Below are positions 57,254-64,000 of a DNA stretch of 64,000 nucleotides, in pieces. The stretch comes from Bacillus xiamenensis (GTDB lineage Bacteria; Bacillota; Bacilli; Bacillales; Bacillaceae), in NCBI RefSeq assembly GCF_000300535.1, contig NZ_AMSH01000001.1:62001-126000 (forward strand), given 5' to 3'. Positions within the stretch are counted from its first letter, which is position 1. The number at the start of each line of letters is the position of its first letter. The notes below the pieces were generated by a model, which made no database searches, had not been told where the DNA came from, and worked only from the letters and a program-made list of their open reading frames with translations. Position numbers and translations under genes: made by a program.

Positions 57254-57955
57254 TTACTCATGTAATCCGCACTCGGTCTTTGCTGTCCCTGACCATCTAC
57301 CAGAACGCAAGTCATCTGCTGTAAATGCTGGCTGTGTACACGGAGCACATCCGATGCTCGGATATCCCTGGTCGTGCAGCGGATTATAAGTAAGTTCTTC
57401 TCTAGACGTATATCTCCAAATGTCCTTCCACGTCCAGTGGATGAGCGGACATACTTTTACTGATTTAAATTTCTCATCTTTATTTAAGAAGTTCGTCCCT
57501 GCTCGTTTTGGTGATTGCTCTCTTCTTAAGCCAGAAAGCCATGCCGGATAGCCAGATAGTGCCTCTTGCAAAGGAATGACCTTCCGCATATGGCAGCAGC
57601 TTTGAGGATTCGTTTCCCATAATTTATCACCATGCTGCTCGTTTTGCTGTTCCACTGTCAGCTCAGGGGTTTTCAGCACGATGTCTAAACCAGGATATCT
57701 TTCCTTGACTGCATCAATGGTGTCGTATGTTTCCTTAAAATGCAGACCTGTATCTAAAAAGACAATTCTCGCATCCTTTTTTACTTTTGCAATCAGATCA
57801 ATTAGGACAATACCCTCAATGCCAAAACTGCATGCATAAACGAGCTGATCACCATAGTGGCCGTACGCCCATTTCAGCACAGATAGGGCTCCTTTATACA
57901 AATCGTCCTCTTGAAATGTAATGGACGGCTCTTGCCAATTTTCATAAGTTAACAT
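57254..57955 (-). CDS. cysH: CysH, phosphoadenylyl/adenylyl-sulfate reductase
   Basis: Reduces PAPS (and in B. subtilis also APS) to sulfite with thioredoxin. It has 233 residues: PP-loop-like FGIEGIVLIDLI, WLSGLRREQSPKRAG, and the catalytic C-terminal KTECGLHE. It also has the paired cysteines NPQSCCHMRKV and IGCAPCTQPAF that bind a [4Fe-4S] cluster in APS-type reductases. So the protein is of the cluster type even though cysC is in the operon. AAAGGGGAG precedes the ATG. Confidence 0.96.
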   Translation of the reverse strand: MLTYENWQEPSITFQEDDLYKGALSVLKWAYGHYGDQLVYACSFGIEGIVLIDLIAKVKKDARIVFLDTGLHFKETYDTIDAVKERYPGLDIVLKTPELTVEQQNEQHGDKLWETNPQSCCHMRKVIPLQEALSGYPAWLSGLRREQSPKRAGTNFLNKDEKFKSVKVCPLIHWTWKDIWRYTSREELTYNPLHDQGYPSIGCAPCTQPAFTADDLRSGRWSGTAKTECGLHE

Positions 57956-58000
57956 TATTTCTCCCCTTTCGGAGTACTGCTCCTATTACTGTTCTCCGCA

Positions 58001-58147
58001 TTACTTCAATCTGATTTTTTCATTTTTTTCTACTTGAATCACTTGACCGTCCTGAACAATCAACGTAATCGAACCGAATTTCATATCCCCAATCAGTTCT
58101 TTCATGTGCTTCACTAAGTCCTCATCCTGATTTTGTTTCAATTCCAT
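58001..58147 (-). CDS. Small YezD-like protein (DUF2292 type) in the sulfate operon
   Basis: A 48-codon gene between the S-box riboswitch and cysH. ATG at 58147 has AGGAGG eight bases upstream. Acidic N-terminal part (MELKQNQDEDLVKHMKELI), then the conserved beta segment FGSITLIVQDGQVIQVEKNE and a terminal KIRLK, which resembles the YezD family. The family is of unknown function and is often found with sulfur genes. I infer a role in sulfate assimilation from its first place in the operon. No membrane segment. I do not recall a copy here in the B. subtilis cysH operon. Confidence 0.8.
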   Translation of the reverse strand: MELKQNQDEDLVKHMKELIGDMKFGSITLIVQDGQVIQVEKNEKIRLK

Positions 58148-58171
58148 CTCCTCTTCCTCCTCACCGTTAAA

Positions 58172-58203
58172 ATAAAAAAACTTTCTTTCAGTCCGAAAGA
58201 AAG
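58172..58203 (-). terminator. Riboswitch-controlled terminator of the cysH operon
   Basis: CTTTCTTTC and GAAAGAAAG (58195-58203 with 58181-58189 on the minus strand) form a nine-base stem with a five-base loop followed by T7. It forms when SAM is bound to the aptamer upstream. Confidence 0.95.
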
Positions 58204-58325
58204 ATGAGGAAGTTCGCGATTTCCTTATCTTTCAAAATAGAATCATTTTGCAGGAAGTAGCACCTTGCGAATCGCAGGTTGCTGGGCTTCATCGGGCCAG
58301 TCCCTCCACCTCTCTGGATAAGAAT
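58172..58325 (-). ncRNA. SAM-I (S-box) riboswitch of the cysH operon
   Basis: The minus strand has the S-box core: TTATCCAGAGAGGTGGAGGG, CTGGCCCGATGAAGCC, CAGCAACC, AAGGTGCTA. Helix P1 pairs CTTATC (58317-58322) with GATAAG (58224-58229). The antiterminator pairs GAAAGATAAGGAA (58221-58233) with TTCCTCATCTTTC (58199-58211), so the P1 3-prime strand and the terminator compete for the same bases. SAM would close P1 and allow the terminator (58172-58203), lowering expression when methionine/SAM is plentiful. Confidence 0.97.
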
Positions 58326-58340
58326 TTTAATTTGTATTAA

Positions 58341-58368
58341 ATATTAACACAATTCAAACAAAAGTCAA
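58341..58368 (-). promoter_or_regulatory. Promoter of the cysH operon
   Basis: TTGACT (58363-58368), 16 bases, TAATAT (58341-58346) on the minus strand, ending about 15 bases before the riboswitch. The space from here to the pyrE terminator (58369-58436) holds only A/T-rich sequence. Confidence 0.6.
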
Positions 58369-58436
58369 CCCGACTTTATTGATAGGATTAGTTTTTATTT
58401 AAATTTGAGTCTATTTTACTATTTTTAACCAAAAGA

Positions 58437-58463
58437 AAAGCTGTGCTTTGCTGCACAGCTTTT
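58437..58463 (-). terminator. Terminator of the pyr operon
   Basis: AAAAGCTGTGC and GCACAGCTTTT form an 11-base perfect stem with a five-base loop (58437-58447 with 58453-58463), starting within the pyrE stop codon and followed by a T-rich run. Confidence 0.9.
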
Positions 58464-59100
58464 AGACCGTTTCTTCCATCCAAGATTCAGACGAAGGATC
58501 TTCTCTCCATCGTTTTAGTTTATTCATAGAAGAAGGATCAATCGCTTTTAGCTCAAGTGCCGCTTCAGTCAGTGTGTCATAGTCTGTGAGTGTGACATAT
58601 GGAATGTTTTTCTCTTGAAAAGCTGCTGCTGCTTTTGGCAGGCCGTATGTGAAGATAGCCACAACCCCAAGTACGTCACAGCCTTCTTCTTCTAGAGCGG
58701 CAACCACGTCAAGAACGCTGCCCCCGGTTGAGATGAGGTCTTCTACAACGACCACCTTTTGACCAGGCGATACGGCTCCTTCAATTTGATTTCCTTTTCC
58801 GTGCGCTTTTGGCTTACTTCTCACATAACACATCGGCACATTCAAACGGTCTGCCGCTAATGCCGCATGCGGAATACCTGCTGTTGCAGTACCTGCGATG
58901 ACTTCAGCACCCTCGAAATGAGAGAGAATCAAATCTTTTAAACCTTCCGCAATGTCATTTCTGACTTCTGGATACGACAAGGTCAGACGGTTGTCGCAGT
59001 AAATTGGCGATTTGATGCCGCTCGCCCATGTAAATGGTTCGTCTGGTTTTAAAGAGACAGCTTTGATTTGTAATAGATGTTTAGCGATTTTCATTTTCAT
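58462..59100 (-). CDS. pyrE: Orotate phosphoribosyltransferase
   Basis: Converts orotate and PRPP to OMP. It has 212 residues. Signatures: [56 protein letters not shown] and the PRPP loop [15 protein letters not shown]. It starts seven bases after pyrF, with GGGAG from the pyrF end as ribosome binding site. Last gene of the operon, before a strong terminator. Confidence 0.97.
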   Translation of the reverse strand: MKMKIAKHLLQIKAVSLKPDEPFTWASGIKSPIYCDNRLTLSYPEVRNDIAEGLKDLILSHFEGAEVIAGTATAGIPHAALAADRLNVPMCYVRSKPKAHGKGNQIEGAVSPGQKVVVVEDLISTGGSVLDVVAALEEEGCDVLGVVAIFTYGLPKAAAAFQEKNIPYVTLTDYDTLTEAALELKAIDPSSMNKLKRWREDPSSESWMEETV

Positions 59101-59107
59101 ACGGCAG

Positions 59108-61482
<2,375 letters not shown>

Positions 61483-61486
<4 letters not shown>

Positions 61487-64000
61487 ATCGTTACTGTCAC
61501 CTCAGCATTCGTTTTCACTTCTGGCATTTCGTCTGCTCTAAATGTCATGCTCTCTAGCACTCTTAAAATCGCTTCCGCTGTATCTAATGACGTTAAGCAA
61601 GCGACACCATTTTCAACAGATTCACGTCTGATTCTAAAGCCGTCTCTTGCCGGCTGTTTTCCTTTTGTTAAGGTGTTGATGACAAATTGGGCTTCACCAT
61701 TTCGAATGACATCGAGCAGGTTCTTTCCTTCTTCTCCTATTTTGCCGACAACACTTGATGGAATGGAGGCTTGTTTTAAGTAATTCGCCGTTCCTTCTGT
61801 AGCCAAAATATGATAGCCGATGGAATGGAATCTTCTTGCAATCTCAAGCCCTTCTTCTTTATCTTTATCAGCCACTGTAAGGAGAACTGTTCCGTCTTTT
61901 GGGATTTGAATGCCCGATGCAATCAATCCTTTGTAGAGGGCTTTTTCGATTGTGACATCTTTCCCCATGACTTCACCTGTTGATTTCATTTCAGGTCCAA
62001 GTGTAATGTCTACTCTTCTTAGTTTTGCAAAAGAGAAGACGGGAACTTTGACGTATACGCCTTCTTGCTCCACATGAAGACCTTCTTGGTAGCCATAGTT
62101 TTTGAGCTTCTCCCCTAAAATGACCTTTGTTGCTAAGTTGGCCATTGGAATGCCCGTAATTTTACTTAAGAATGGGACAGTCCGGCTTGAACGCGGGTTC
62201 ACTTCAAGTACATACACTTCTCCTTTTGATAGGACAAACTGAATGTTAAGCAGCCCAATAATGTTGAGTCCTTTTGCGAGTTTAATCGTGTATTCTGCGA
62301 TTTTCGCTTTGATGTCCTCAGACAATGTTTGCGGCGGATAGACCGCAATTGAGTCACCAGAGTGAACACCGGCTCTTTCAATGTGTTCCATGATGCCCGG
62401 TATCACAACCGTTTCTCCGTCAGATACTGCATCTACTTCAATTTCTTTTCCTGTCAAATACTTGTCAATGAGCACTGGATGCTGCGGATTGACTTTCACC
62501 GCATTCTCCATATAGTGAAGAAGCTCGGCTTCTTGATACACAATTTCCATCGCACGACCGCCTAATACATAGGAAGGACGGACAAGGACTGGGTATCCGA
62601 TTAGATTCGCAATGGCTACTGCTTCCGGCACAGACGTAGCCGTTTTTCCTTTTGGCTGAGGCACGCCGAGTGTTTCTAATGTTTGTTCAAATTTGTCACG
62701 GTTTTCCGCGCGGTCAAGGTCTTCAAGAGAAGTGCCAAGAATTTTAACCCCTCTATTTGATAGTTCATCTGCTAAGTTAATCGCTGTTTGTCCGCCGAAC
62801 TGAACGACGACACCTTCTGGTTGTTCAAGGTCGATGATATGCATCACATCTTCTACAGTAAGTGGTTCAAAGTAAAGCTTATCTGAAATACTAAAGTCCG
62901 TTGAGACCGTTTCAGGGTTGTTGTTAATAATAATGGCTTCATATCCTGCTTGTTTGATCGCCCACACTGAATGAACGGTCGCATAATCAAATTCAACCCC
63001 TTGTCCAATTCGAATGGGACCTGAGCCTAGGACGATTACGCTTTTTTTGTCTGTTCGTTCTGATTCATTTTCATCTTCATACGTGCTGTAGAAATACGGT
63101 GTTTCTGATTCAAACTCCGCCGCACATGTGTCCACCATTTTATAAACAGGAACGATGCCTGCTTCTTGTCTTAGGTTGTAGACATCCGCTTCGTTCATGT
63201 CCCACTCTCGGCTAATATAGATATCTGAGAAACCTTTGTGTTTTGCTTCTTTTAACACGTCTACATTACCTTTGTTTTCTTTTAGCGTCTTTTCAAATGC
63301 GATGATGCCCTCCAGCTTATGAAGGAAGAAGTAATCAATTTTTGAGAATGCATGAATTTGCTCAACAGTATAGCCTCTTCTAAGCGCCTCAGCGATATAA
63401 AACAGACGCTCATCTCCCGCTTTGATAATCCGTTTTTCAAGCACTTCATTTGTTATGTCCGCTTCATCTTTTAATTCAATGTGATGCACATCTGCTTCAA
63501 GTGAACGAACAGCCTTTAAAAGAGACTCTTCTAATGTACGGCCGATTGCCATCACTTCACCCGTTGCTTTCATTTGCGTCCCAAGACGTCTGTTGGCAGA
63601 TTCAAATTTATCGAACGGCCAGCGCGGGATCTTTGAAACGATATAGTCTAGTGCTGGTTCAAAGGCTGCATATGTTTTACCTGTGACAGGGTTCATCATT
63701 TCATCAAGCGTTAGGCCGACAGCAATTTTCGCTGCAAGTTTGGCAATTGGATATCCTGTCGCTTTAGATGCAAGCGCAGAAGAACGGCTCACACGCGGGT
63801 TTACTTCGATGATATAGTATTGAAAGCTGTCTGGGTCAATGGCCAGCTGAACGTTACAGCCGCCTTCAATGCCAAGTGCGCGGATCAGCTTGAGTGACAC
63901 ATTGCGAAGCAGCTGATATTCACGGTCACTTAACGTTTGGCTTGGCGCCACAACGATACTGTCACCTGTATGAATGCCGACAGGATCAAAGTTTTCCATG
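61483..64000 (-). CDS. carB: Carbamoyl-phosphate synthase large subunit, C-terminal part (cut by window end)
   Basis: Pyrimidine-specific PyrAB. About 839 codons are in the window; the N-terminal part (roughly 230 residues) lies beyond position 64000. The ATG near 63999 is internal ([20 protein letters not shown]), not a start. Visible: the end of the first ATP-grasp half, the oligomerisation domain, the second ATP-grasp half ([38 protein letters not shown]) and the C-terminal allosteric MGS-like domain ([20 protein letters not shown]). Coupled to pyrK. Confidence 0.97.

Noticed and set aside
63944-64000. ATG at 63999 as a start for carB
   Set aside because: The protein begins in the middle of the first ATP-grasp domain; the gene clearly continues beyond the window.

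Overview
The window is a stretch of core chromosome from a Bacillus species. Gene order, operon overlaps and protein sequences closely follow the B. subtilis hslU-to-pyrAB region (here read backwards, because nearly all genes lie on the minus strand), and a sporulation gene (spoVM), a SAM riboswitch on the sulfate operon and a FapR box support this. Several proteins differ from my memory of B. subtilis by enough to suggest a sister lineage. A member of the B. pumilus group is my guess, but I cannot prove the species. I see no phage, insertion sequence, CRISPR array, tRNA or rRNA gene.

Layout from left to right, with genes read on the minus strand unless noted. Positions 1-5182 hold hslU (cut by the window edge), hslV, xerC (codV), trmFO and topA. 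Positions 5377-11403 hold dprA, sucD-sucC, the linked pair ylqH-ylqG (FlhB-tail-like and FliK-like), and rnhB. Positions 11480-18096 are a translation and secretion block: rbgA, rplS with its own promoter and leader, trmD, rimM, ylqD, khpA, rpsP, ffh, ylxM and ftsY. Then come smc and rnc, the fatty-acid genes acpP, fabG, fabD, plsX and fapR (with a FapR operator), recG, sdaAA-sdaAB, and fakA-yloU.

Positions 32400-32740 hold plus-strand rpmB, next to tiny spoVM. The next block (32918-46628) reads thiN, rpe, rsgA, prkC, prpC, rlmN, rsmB, fmt, def, priA, coaBC, rpoZ, gmk and remA: a kinase/phosphatase pair embedded among ribosome, translation-initiation and replication-restart genes. After yloC and the calcium P-type ATPase yloB comes the second plus-strand gene, rqcH, converging on the sulfate assimilation operon. 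That operon, read from its promoter near 58368, is an S-box riboswitch, a 48-codon YezD-like gene, cysH, cysP, sat, cysC, sumT, sirB and sirC. It covers sulfate uptake, activation and reduction, plus siroheme synthesis for sulfite reductase. The window closes with the distal part of the pyrimidine operon: carB (pyrAB, 5-prime end outside), pyrK, pyrD, pyrF and pyrE.

Start codons were re-evaluated wherever an upstream in-frame extension lacked a ribosome binding site; about fifteen genes are shorter than their longest open frame. Comparisons with B. subtilis lengths and sequences are from memory. No wholly new system stands out. The best leads are the FliK/FlhB-tail-like pair ylqG-ylqH, the YezD-like gene inside the S-box-controlled sulfate operon, a palindrome at the topA promoter, and several hairpins inside apparent operons.
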